A stretch of 64,000 nucleotides of DNA, from NCBI GenBank assembly GCA_037178855.1, contig JASJZC010000007.1, positions 8,742,001-8,806,000 of the forward strand, given 5' to 3'. The notes beneath the pieces were generated by a model, which saw nothing but the letters and a program-made list of their open reading frames with translations, ran no database searches and was not told the DNA's origin. The translations under genes were made by a program, and so were the position numbers. Source of the DNA: Oscheius sp. JU75. Its lineage: Eukaryota > Nematoda > Chromadorea > Rhabditida > Rhabditidae. Positions 23,579 to 34,454 of the stretch are shown here, piece after piece; within the stretch, counting starts at the first letter, position 1; each line of letters begins with the position of its first letter.

Positions 23579-24170
23579 ACAGTGGAATTCAAACTTTCAA
23601 ACCACCCCAAAGACTGTTTTGAATCCTACATTGTGTGCAAAATGAGTCAACTCTCTCCAAATGTGTATCACTAGACTGTGACTCATTGTCCTCGTTTTTT
23701 GCGACGTTATCTTGCCGTTAGAAATATACTTTCACTCTCTCTCACTACTTTTTAATTAAATTCCAAAGTATGACCACTTTGCTTCCGTAGGGGGATGCGA
23801 AAAGCCCCACCCAGCTTCCGTTACATCAATTCTGCCAACCTTGATACTTCGCGCAAGTCAATTCCACCAAGAATGAGAGAAAGAGAGGTAGAAAGGCTCC
23901 TTTTCGGAAGAAAGTGTGTAATGTATCCAGTCTGCCGATTGCCCGCGACTCTCCTTCCTTTTCGCGCCCTTGTTTTCCGCGATGATATGGTTCACTTCGG
24001 TGCCCACTATCATCGTACACATACTTTTACATTTTTTACACTTCATTAAGAGCGTCAATTTTCAGATATTCTGCCAGCTTGGGTCAGGAAACTGAGCAAG
24101 AGGGTCCCTTCACAAAGGTAGGAAGGCTATACATGCTTTTTCATGTATAAATTTTCAGATACGGAGCTAA
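23579..24170. other. intergenic region between divergent genes
   Basis: The region separating ZC3H14 (-) from SOS (+) presumably holds promoter elements for both. No clear TATA box or repeats are seen. An ATTTTCAG acceptor at 24152-24158 sits 12 nt before the SOS start codon, pointing to a 5' UTR intron or trans-splicing. A small exon-like block at 24065-24116 may be 5' UTR. Confidence 0.5.
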
Positions 24171-27100
24171 ATGTTACGGGACAACGTTAGTGATACTCAA
24201 TCACTAGCCAGCTTCTCCAGTCAGCATCAATCTCAATGGGGTACTGAATTCATTAACAATATTTATAAGGTAAACGCTCATTGAAGTCTTTAAATTGATT
24301 ATTCAGCTATGCGCAACTCAAAATCCCGGTTTGGCCATTGATAACGAGGCTGTCGCTCAAATCCGCGACACTATTGTTCACATTCTGAATGCACTACTGG
24401 AGCTCAAAGCATCGACCGTGGTGGAATTGGATAGAAGGGCTGGAGAGAGAATCATTCCGAAATCATGCGAAGAAATGAGAAAGGTTGGTATTGTGGTAAG
24501 ATTTTGAAATTTGATATTTAGGAAGCCTGGAGTCTAATGGAGAGAGCATTTCCGGTCATTCAAAAGAGACGTCTCTTCAAGAACAGTCCCCATGAGTCGT
24601 ATCAGAAAATGCTCCATTTGGTCAAAGAAAGTCATCCAAATAGGACAAAGGAGAGGAAGGAGAGAGTGAACGAGAAAGAACTGGACAGAATAGCCATCTA
24701 TCTTAACTCACTGTGCGAGATCATTGCTGAGGTAAGAGTCAAAATTTTGGTTTTGCCATATTTGAAAACATGCGAGACAGCCATAATACCTGGCTCTTCA
24801 CGAAAATTAAGTCAAACGAAGGCCTAGACTAAGAGAAACTAACTGATCTTCTCAAGTCACCCGTTTATTTTGAAAATTTCTGGATGAGGCGGCTGATTTA
24901 TCTGAACAGAATAGCATCTTCGTGAAATTGGAGCTCAAACCTTGGGAGGGGTTTATTCTCGGTATTAGGGCTGAAAATTAATTTTTGTTATGCACGAAAC
25001 ATCCATTTAGTGGTATACTTGCTTATTTAAATATTTGAGATCAAACAAAACACGGCAGGCTCCTAACAACATGACGTACACGCGTGATTCCTTCTTGTCC
25101 CGTGATAAAGCTTCTGTGTAGTAGTTACCATCATTGGCCATTGCCAGCTCCGTGGCTCAGGTTCGAATCTCGGGGTTGTTAAGCGGATGCACACGGCAGC
25201 AGTTCAGTCAGGGCGATGCGTGTACTGTTTACTATACGAAACCGTAATAGAAACCTGGACATAAGATCCTGAGACCACAAACATTTCTTTTTTGGGTGCA
25301 GGATATTCCGTAGGCGCGAAGCCCGTGCAGGACGATTGGAGGCAAGGGGTTTTACACCGACTAGTGACACCATAGTGTTGATAACTTTGTCGCAAACTCT
25401 TATTTCAGGACATATTGAAATGGACCGGAAACTACGTCCGCAATATCCGATCAGAGACGGAGCCACGCATCAATCTACAGAACCTCAAGATTGCCATGTC
25501 TTCCGACAGAGTGAGTCATCTTCATTTCATATTAATTTCTTCTGTAGTCTCTCATCGATTTGACCAGTTCGATGTCTAATGAAGATGAGGAGCCATCCCA
25601 CGGCAATATAGCACACGTGTTCGACTTCAAAATTGGAGGAGACGACGACGACGACGCTCCTAAAATGACCTACGAATTGGTATGAAGCTCTTAAGCCTGT
25701 TCTCATAACCCTCAGATAGCGAAAGAGTTCCTGAAAGACGAACGGCTGTATCTACGAGAACTGAAGCAGATTAACGTATATCGGAAGAAGCTTTACGAAT
25801 TGGTCGATGACAAGAATATTCTAAAATGTCTTTTCGGAAACTACAACGATATTTACGAGATCACCATTAAGATGGAGAGGCTTTTGGAAGATTACATAGA
25901 GACTTGTGACAGTCCCAGCATCGGTTTCGCTATTTGGGAGTTGGCTGAGGCATGGGAGTTTGACAGGTGAGTGCCTAGATATACGTACTAGGCAGTACGT
26001 ATATTTCATTTGGATATCTCTATCTTACTCTTTTTCTAACGAACCCAAACTTTTCCTTTGACAAGGGTTTGCAAAAGACCTACTAGCATACTGCAGCTTA
26101 CACCACATTCCGTTTCTAGAAAAGGACGTTAGTAACGCACTTCAAATGTTAGTTTAGTTTTTTGGAGACAGCACTAACTCGACAAACACGACGGATAGAC
26201 ATGTAAGAGACTTCGCATAAGTTAAAAAACAAGAGAGACGTTACAAGGGTTCCACGGTTTAATACATGTCACTATCACAGTTACTGCCGTTTAGGTTTAA
26301 GACCGTATCTTTCAGTTACATTGCTTACGCTATGAGAGACCTCGAAGACGAAGAAATAGGCGAGCAACCGTTCTACGTCGGCATTCAACGAGCAATGCAC
26401 GAGCTCCTAGACAGCTCAAAGCATCCTCATCTTTTCGACGTGAGTTCCTACTAACCCTGTGCGACTTTAACACATTCAGAAAAGGCTAATCCCATGTTAA
26501 CAGGTAGTCGTTGTGTTGTCTAAGGCTTCGGTTCATAAAAATTGTTGTGTTGTGCTCTGCTGTGCTTGCATATTGGGGCCATATAGTGCTTCTGCATGTT
26601 GAAGTGCATTCTCATACAATATATCATGTTTTCAGAGAGGGACGGAGTATATCGACAGTAAGAGCTTCCGCATGACGTTCCAGTATGTCCTACCCGAGCT
26701 CTTGAAAGTCCCAGTGCTTCATTTCTTCCACTACATCGAATACGTCACGGTATGTCCAGGTGTTATGTCATTTTTAATCCTGTCTAGAAGCTTCTGGAGT
26801 CAACAAACTCGGGCGAGGATCGGCATGAGCTTCTGGAATGCAAGAGAGTTTTGACCACGGTATCAAACAAGCTGGAACGCCATATTGGACAGCATCTAAA
26901 CCTGAAAACCTTGATTTTACAGTATTATTTCCGACTTTTTATTCAGATTTTTAATTCAGAGACCAAGCCGACCGAGGAAAGTCCCAGAACACAAAAGTGA
27001 TAGATCTCAACCGAATAGAGAGCAGTATCGACGGTTTTGTTGGCACCCCCATTGCCAAGACTTGTCTCTCTCTCGTCAAGGAAGGAGAGCTTCAGATGGT

Positions 27101-30100
27101 CCGACCTTCCTATACTGGCTCCTTCGAACAGCCACTGAAAGGAAAATGGGCGACGGTCAGGTGAGAATCTTGTTTTGACGGGAAATATTAGATGCCACCT
27201 GTGTTAGATTGCAGACAGGACAGGTTTTTAATTGGAAAGTTTTAGGTACTGTTATCTCTTGGACCAAATGTTGATAATGTGCAAGAAGCACAAGGCCACA
27301 AAGTTCAAGGACCGATTCCCGACACAGCTCATATGCACACTAAATGTGGAAGACAGTATTGGTACGCCACTTCTTTAAGTTGCTATGATCCAATTTCAGC
27401 TATGCAAAACGCCTTCCAAATCGAAGTCAGTGCCAAGCCGGAGGATGAAAAGCAGATCTATACTTTGATCTGCAAAACAAAGGAGGAAAAGGAGGCCTGG
27501 ATGATCGCTTTCATTAAAACTACCACGAAAAGTTTGGTGGAGCGGCAAGTGAACTACAACGAAAAGGAGGAGGCCAAAAAGTATCCTCTGGTCATTCCCA
27601 CAGCTGAACAATATCGTTTCAACGAACCTGACACCGACGAGAACATCATGTTTGAGGACTATACTTCAAGCAGTGGAGTTCCTGTGGTAAAGAGCGCTAC
27701 GATCATCAAGCTGGTGGAGAGACTGACATACCATCAGTAAGAAACATCCATTCGTCTCAAAGCTTTCGTTCAGGTACACAGACAACAAGTTCGTGCAAAC
27801 TTTCCTCATCTCTTTCCGGTCATTCTGCTCTCCGACGGAGTTGCTGAAACTTCTGGAAGAGAGATTCAACGTTCCTGAACCAAAACTACTCCAGGAAAAG
27901 CTCAGAGGAGGACCCTTGATGGGAAGATATGACACGGTACAGAGCCATGGACTCTCCAGTCCACAGTTTCTGTACAATGACCAATCGCTGATGAGATTCC
28001 GGAAAGAGTACGAGAGGCCGATCCAGAGAAAGTCAGCTTTCTATTTGGGAAAAAACATACAAATTCTAGTGTTTTGTCAGTTCTGATGCAATGGGTCAAG
28101 AATCATTACTATGACTTCTCGTCAGATCCGGAGCTTCTTAACAGTCTGAAAGACTTCCTGAACAAGAGCATCAATACTCAAGGAAAGTTGGTGCTCCAGC
28201 ATAGAAAGTTCTGCAAGAACATTTTGGTTTGTTGTCGAAAAATTAGTTCCACTTTCGTTCTGTTTAGACAACAATGGAACGACAAAACTATAAAAACGCG
28301 ACGGAGAAACAACCGACAAATTTTGACTTTTCTGATGCAGCTACGAGACGTTTTGAGGAGAATCGCTTTCATGCTCCGTGTCCAGACGTAGTTTACAGCA
28401 AATACTAAGGAATCTAGAACGTTAAGATTCTGTGGCATACTGCAAAGAAGGGAGACATCACGAACTACGATCTTCTGACCTTGCATCCGTTGGAAGTCGG
28501 TCGTCAGCTGACTCTCCTTCACTTTGATCTTTACAAGGCTGTCAAACCGATCGAATTGGTCGAAGCGGAATGGATGAAGCATAATAAGCGTGTGAAGAGT
28601 CCACAGCTTCTGAAATTGACAGACCACACGAATATGGCAAGATATTGTTGTTAAACTTTGATATACTTTCATTTTCAGTTAATCTACTGGGTCTCCCGGT
28701 CCATTGTCGAAACCGAGTCTTTGGAAGAGCGAGTAGCTCTTATGAGTCGAGTTATTGAGGTTATGTCCGTCTTCGAGGAGCTACACAACTTTACAGGACT
28801 GGTGGCTTTCAGTTCTGCGCTCAAATCTGCTTCGGTGCATCGTCTGTTCACTTCCAAAGAGGTAAGTTTTGTACTCTAGATAGCGAAATGATTCGGAAAC
28901 AAAAGAAGTGTTGAAAAGATACCAAGTCGTCTCTGACCTTTACACTTCGGTGTGAGCTGCGTAAAGTCTCGCTCAAACCGTGGTGGGAATTGGGAAGAGC
29001 TATCACTCGTACGATCTCGGATAAGATCCAAAAAAACAAAAAATTGATAGTCAGTAAGTTGTAGTAAACAATTAAGCGTTTTTCCTTGTACTAACTTAGC
29101 CTTGAATCGGACCCGAATGCTTCCGGGGCCCCCGTTCTTTGATTGTAATATCATTTGCAAAAAGCCATTTGACGGCCCGCGACTTATGGGAACAAGTAAA
29201 TTTTGGAGAATAGTTCCGTTTCAGCAGCTAAGCCGAGAGAAAAACAAGCGCTACGAGCAGTTGGACAAGTTATGTGGTGATCGGCATTGGAAGGCTCTGA
29301 AGCAACGTCTCCAAAACATCAATCCGCCTTGTGTACCGTTTTTTGGTGTGCTGAACCTTTATCCATCTAACCATCAACTGCTTCAGGCATGTACATGACA
29401 GAAATCTGCTATACTACAGAGAACAATAGCACGTTCGTGAAATCACCAATTTCGAAAGATGCGCCAGTAAGTTTTGTCCCCTTTTACATTCCGGTGACCA
29501 CACGGCACACAACATCGAACCGGATGAAATATTACATCTTTTTGACATTTCTTCAAAGAGATCGGCAGTGGCAGACGGAAGTCCAAAATCCACAATTTCA
29601 GGACAACTGTCCATCACCGACAAGTCCATCAGGTTCGAAGCCGAAGAAGGTTCTCGTCTCGTTCTTCAAGTGTCGCAAGGTCTCCGAGATCATCCGAGAG
29701 ATCCAGATGTACCAGAATCAGCCCTACACCTTCCAGACGGAGCCGACCATTCGGGTTAGAGTTACACATTTTTCATTTTGAAACATTGGGGAAACGTCAT
29801 TTGCACGGTTTCGTTATAACGGTAAGCACAAACAAAAGTTCAGAAATAGTACATGTTTGGAGTACTGTAAGGTTTGACTAGAATAGACAGACTAAAAATA
29901 ACCAGACAATGAGAATCGTGAAATGGTCAGCCGGAAATATGAGTCTTTGGGGTATGATCTTTGAATGATTTACCACCTATATAGACAGTGGCGGCCCATT
30001 TTAGAAATCGTTTACAGTTCTAGCTTATTAGCGGTTCCACATAGTTTAATATATCCTTGGCTTCTTTTTTTTAGTCATAACTTTCCCACATTGATAAATC

Positions 30101-32746
30101 TGTCCTTTCTTTGTGATTAGCCCGTATTTTTATCTCCTTTCAGCTGTTTTTGTCAGTCTGTCATCCTCCCTGTCAGTCTCATTTTTTGATACTGTCTCAC
30201 TGATCTATCACCACTTTTTTTAAATGAAATTACTGGAATGAATAACGAACACTCTTCCTCAAATTGTAGCCGCTTTGTCGAAATCTATTTGAGCTACGTT
30301 AAGCTCAAATAGATTTCTCCAAACCTGCCACCAGTCCCGGAATTATGCTTTTTGTTATAGACATAAGACTAGTTTGCTACTGTAAACACGGGATGGACAA
30401 ACAGCGTGACGGAAGTTATCCATTAGATGTTCCGTCAGCCAGCTTCTGAACCTCTGCCAGTGTTCTCACTTTGTTTCTACGAAAATAGACAAGTTATTCT
30501 TCCGGCGTACGCGTTAATTTTTTGCGCGAGGAAATGCGCTTCGGAATTCGCTGGCGTGACCGAGTTGCACGATTTGCAGTTTTTTCATCATTCGGTCAAA
30601 AGGAAACTTTTACGCTTGATTTGTTCTACGTCTTTATTTTAGAGTAATCGGAAGTGAGAGACAGTTGCCTCTCCCACCCATTTAATCGTTTCCGGTTATG
30701 TGTTCTCATGAAGACTCTTCTTCCCTGTGTATCTGCAACACATGACGCCATTCATTTCATTGTGAAAGTGCGTGTTGTGAACTTAGCTCATCCAAAGCAA
30801 AGTCGTATTTTACCATTCCGGGCCCCCGTATCGTCCTCTTCTCTCGTGTCGCGCGCTGGTTCTTTTTCCAGTTTTTGTTCTTACCCAACAGAGATCTTGT
30901 CGTTGTTGACCACAATCTTTTTTCAATGCTCCCTCTTTTTCTCTTTTCTTAACACTCTTGAAACAACCCGCAATTCCAGTTGCTATGCTTTCTTGTCATT
31001 TCTGCTGCTGCAGTCCGCAGTCTCCACCAATCACACCGTATTACAAAGTAGGTAATTGAAAAATCGTCAGAAAAGTGCATGTTTACTTTGGCGGTGAAGA
31101 TCATAAGTTAGACAAAAAGATAATGGCGTTCACGGTCCTTGAATCGATAGGACAGGAATTGGAAAAAAGCGGAAGACGATCAAATGTTGCGCTGACTGTT
31201 ATCGTTCTGGGTCCTCCTGATGTCCTGTTTCCAGCAATTTTTTGAGACGATCAACCCAAAAAGCGAGTTCGAGAGCAGTGAGGATCTCGAGGAGTATCTG
31301 TTCAAGTGTTCCAAAAAGATTGAGCCCAAAGAAGGTGACCGTCCTCCAGACGTGGTGAGCGTTCTTTCCAAGATGTTTCTTATCAAATTACTCTTCCAGC
31401 CGCCACGACATCCGGCCCATGTTTTAAAGTCTCCAGGAATCAAGGCTCCGAAGAGCATTCACAGTTCGACTACGTCTTCCTCTGGTCGCTCTTACAGTAC
31501 ACAGACATCGACAGCTCCAAGCACACCGAGTTTTGAATCCGCGGAGACGTAAGTTTCACTTTTCGCGCATGTTTGTTACCCGAGCACGTGACTGCGAAAC
31601 GATATCCGCGCCTATTGCGATCCGGATCGCAGTAAGAGAACATGTGATTGACGCGGTGTACTTCCGGCGCTCTCTCTCTTTCTGCGATTGACCAAGTTGA
31701 GCAGTCATCGTCGCTGGGAGGTGTAAAGTGATCAAGGCGTTCCGTATTAATTTGTTAAGTGTTGCGTCCAAAACTGTCGTCATGTGCCTTCTCCCAACTT
31801 TGTCTCTCGCCCTTACAAATATAAACACATCTCATTGTTTTCCAGACCGCGCTTTAACATTACCAGTTCGGAAGACATGGCAGCAGTGGCCAGTCCTCGA
31901 ATGCCTCTCAGCGATTACGACAAGAGGATGGCGTCCACTTTTGGTATGTTTTGCCAACTTGTGCCTCTTTGCTGGAACATTACAGTCTTATTTTGCTATT
32001 TTAGGGCTCATACCGCCTCCTCTTCCGCGCAAAAACATTGTCAAAAGTGGTACTCCGCCAGCATCGTCGCCTCTGGTCCGTCGACAGCAAACTGCTATGT
32101 CTCCTCCTGCAGCCAAGAGCCCTTCTCCGAGTCCTTTAAGTGGGAAGAGATCAAGTAAGCTCATTTTGGCATAGGTTTGCAATGTTTTCTTTCAGAAGAC
32201 TCGCAAGCCTTTGTCTTTCCTTCCGTACATCATGAGTCACCACTTTTGCCTCCCAAGAGATCACCACCTCCACCACCGACTCCCAGTACATCCTCGACCG
32301 ATGCACCCGTGCTCAACCAGTTGATTGTGTTGAAAAAGTGAGTTTGTCTTTTTGGATTAAAAAATGTTGCTGTTTCAGTGGTACACCGGCACAGGAGCCT
32401 CATTCCCCTTCTGTAACAATGGTTGTGCCTCTACATCCTCCAGAGCTGCCTCCAAGAATGAAGAAGGATAACACAAAGCCTCCGGAGCTGCCGCCAAAAA
32501 CTTAGTGAATCATTGCCTTGATTGTTGTTACTGAATTCTTTCAGCAAACGACTAGTCAAGCCGGAGACAGCTGCTACAACAAGCAATTCCTTAACACCTT
32601 CACCGAAACTATCTCCGACCACAATATCCTCAAATTCTACGGTGTCTACACCTTCTGCATGCTCATCAGCATCAGTACCATCTCGATCACCGCCACCTCC
32701 CTTGCCGCCAAAAACTTACAAAAAGTTGCAAAACGTTACTCCTTAA
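24171..32746 (+). CDS. sos-1: Son of sevenless, Ras guanine-nucleotide exchange factor
   Basis: Activates Ras at the membrane downstream of receptor tyrosine kinases, recruited by GRB2/SEM-5. Domains in order: histone-fold (24270-25510; QIRDTIVHILNALLELKAST and DILKWTGNYVRNIRS); DH (25717-26890; IAKEFLKDERLYLRELKQ and QYVLPELLKVPVLHFFHYIE); PH (27020-27540); REM/RasGEF-N (27670-28180; VVKSATIIKLVERLTYHQY); Cdc25 catalytic domain (28425-29755; LHPLEVGRQLTLLHFDLYKA, IYWVSRSIVE, INPPCVPFFG and FFKCRKVSEIIREIQMYQNQ). The proline-rich tail after a 1.47 kb intron has several SH3 ligands (PPPLPRK, LPPKRSPPPPPTP, PPELPPR and two LPPKTYK copies). The last intron (32504-32546) joins PPKTY to KRLVKPE, giving the stop at 32746. 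The start codon at 24171 (MLRDNVSDTQ) follows in-frame stops. More than twenty exons; all family hallmarks are present. Confidence 0.92.
24733..25408 (+). other. SOS intron containing a tRNA-like fragment
   Basis: A GAGGTAAGAG donor and a TATTTCAG acceptor bound this intron inside the histone-fold domain. It holds an A-box-like GTGGCTCAG joined directly to a B-box-like GGTTCGAATCTC at about 25149-25172, probably a truncated tRNA-derived element. Confidence 0.6.
25979..26004. repeat. 11-bp perfect hairpin just inside an SOS intron
   Basis: ATATACGTACT and AGTACGTATAT pair exactly around the loop AGGC. The hairpin starts 12 nt after the GTGAGT donor at 25967, so it could influence splicing. 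Confidence 0.85.
29756..31229 (+). other. large SOS intron with a perfect hairpin
   Basis: The catalytic domain ends at QTEPTIR before a GTTAGA donor, and the next exon resumes at QFFETINPKSEF after GTTTCCAG, a join that matches the family order. No gene is seen inside. A 40-codon frame at 31124-31243 opening MAFTVLESIG was considered as an alternative first exon but not supported. Confidence 0.65.
30280..30317. repeat. perfect hairpin, 16-bp arms, 6-nt loop
   Basis: GAAATCTATTTGAGCT (30280-30295) and AGCTCAAATAGATTTC (30302-30317) are exact reverse complements around ACGTTA. It lies in the 1.47 kb SOS intron. Confidence 0.9.
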
Positions 32747-32890
32747 CCGTGCGCCTTTTAATGTTAGTTTTACGGGCTTTTCTCTTTCTTCTATGAGTCC
32801 TTGCCATAGACTACCTCCCCGATCTCGAGAATGTACATACTGTCTTGCCTTGTAACCCCTTACCCTGTGATATTATCCTGTGTGCCACAG

Positions 32891-32896
32891 AATAAA
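32891..32896 (+). terminator. polyadenylation signal AATAAA of SOS
   Basis: First AATAAA downstream of the SOS stop, 145 nt beyond it. Confidence 0.6.
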
Positions 32897-33068
32897 TTTT
32901 CCGAGTTTCGGTCTTTCAAGTGGCTAGCTATCTCTCTCGCGCGAGGACAATGCAAATGTAGGCTTTCCCAAACGGCATTACTTTCGATGGGTCAAGTGAT
33001 CGGCCGCCCTAGAACGACCCCAATTCGGGACGACCTCGGCCTCCTAGGAGTCAGTCGTCCCTAAAGCC

Positions 33069-33323
33069 ATGTACCAGAGCCTTTTGCTAGTTCTTCTCTG
33101 TCTTCTAGCCGCAGTTCTCGCCCAGCTTACGATAGAAGGAGACCAGGTAAGGATACTTTACAACCTTTACGTCTGAGACGGAAGTCGGAAGTTTAAAGAC
33201 CAATCACAGACGGCGTCAAAATCAAGGCTATGATTGAATCATTCATTGATATACCAGACATAACACGAAATTTTTCAGCTCGTCCTGACGGCTGCCAGCG
33301 AAATCACAGCAAGAAGAGCATAA
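33069..33323 (+). CDS. 40-residue secreted peptide
   Basis: Exon 1 (33069-33146, 26 codons) encodes a strong signal peptide (MYQSLLLVLLCLLAAVLAQ) and TIEGDQ. Exon 2 (33279-33323, 15 codons with stop) follows a TTTTTCAG acceptor in phase 0 and encodes LVLTAASEITARRA. The mature peptide would be about 21 residues ending in a dibasic-like ARRA, with no cysteines. It lies between SOS and BAG2. It could be a peptide hormone, antimicrobial or structural peptide; no family recognised. Support is the signal peptide, the clean intron and phase. Confidence 0.45.
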
Positions 33324-33406
33324 AGAATCTTTTGTACATTTACAATGTATTGTATTTACAATTAATATGTCGAGTACCCAAAAAAAGTTAAGATCACGAT
33401 GTTGAT

Positions 33407-34454
33407 TTACCATTGAGGGAGACAGGTACGTTCGGCTCTCTCGAGCTGAGTGATGAGTTGACCGAGCTTCCTTCGAATCTTCTTCTGGTCATCGGCAGTA
33501 CACTCGATCACCTAAAATATCAGAGATCAGAGTGTTTTGCGTTCCTTTCGACTGGACACAATAAAGTCATTGTTCCGTTTCGTTGTGACCGTAATGAGAG
33601 AAAGAGAGAAACCGCACCGCTGTTTGGAATCGCTGATCGATGGGGCCTTCGGGCTGATCTGGCGAACAGGCATTCAGGTAACGACGACATGTCTGAAAAA
33701 TAGAGATGAGTCAGTCATTTTTGTTGTTTTTGACCGGAAGCGGACAGAATGTGACTGTTACACCCACCTCTTTACCAAGGGCAAGGTCGTCCTGCATTTT
33801 TTGAATGACGGTGTCAATTAGCTGATTCACGGAAGTCAATGCTTTCTGCTGTTCGGGGTTCCGAGGAGTATTCACGACTACCTGAAAACGACAATTACCA
33901 AAGTTCCTAAACTGCAGATATCATTCAGCGCGCTTTCGCAAAGGGAGTTGCTAGAAACGCAAGTATTGAAATTCCTTCTACCATGCGAATTCACAAGGAG
34001 TTTTTCAAAACTTTAATTAGAATAAATGAAAATTTCCAACTTGTGTCGTCTTGAGATCGGGAACTAAGAAAAGCATCTTCTGTAGAAATTTTGATCAATA
34101 GATTTGGCAAAATGTTCGTAATATAAGCAAAATCTCACCTCTACAGCTTTAGTCCTAGCACTCAACCTATTTGTAGTGGCATTGATATCCTCTCGATCTC
34201 CTTGTCCCAAACGAAACAGATCGGTATTTACTTGAACCTTGTTCAGCATGTCTAGAATCTGCTCCTTCTCAACCTCGAGAAGGGAGGCAGCTTCCCTGCA
34301 AACGATTTTTAGAACCAAATGCCACAAAATCATACCTCAGCTGTTCAACCCTTCTCTCAACATCATCTAGCATTCCAATGACCTGCTCGTTGAAATCATC
34401 GACACTTCTGTTTCGTATCAGCTGGACGGGCACAACGCGAGCGTTTCCAGACAT
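33407..34454 (-). CDS. unc-23: BAG2/UNC-23-type Hsp70 co-chaperone
   Basis: BAG2 family nucleotide-exchange factor for Hsp70 that inhibits CHIP; the C. elegans homologue UNC-23 is needed for muscle attachment integrity. The start at 34454 gives MSGNARVV, then FNEQVIGMLDDVERRVEQLR. Exon 2 carries EKEQILDMLNKVQVNTDLFR and LGQGDREDINATTNRLSART; exon 3 has NTPRNPEQQKALTSVNQLID; exon 4 has DQPEGPIDQRFQTA; the last exon has IECTADDQKKIRRKLGQLIT, ending PQW. These match vertebrate BAG2 landmarks (the GEREELNLTANRL, IRNPQQQ and EDQKKIKRRLE regions) in order. Five exons with short introns. Length and order are normal for the family. Confidence 0.88.

Noticed and set aside
31124-31243. Frame opening MAFTVLESIG in the SOS intron
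   Set aside because: No donor in phase; could be an alternative first exon but nothing supports it.
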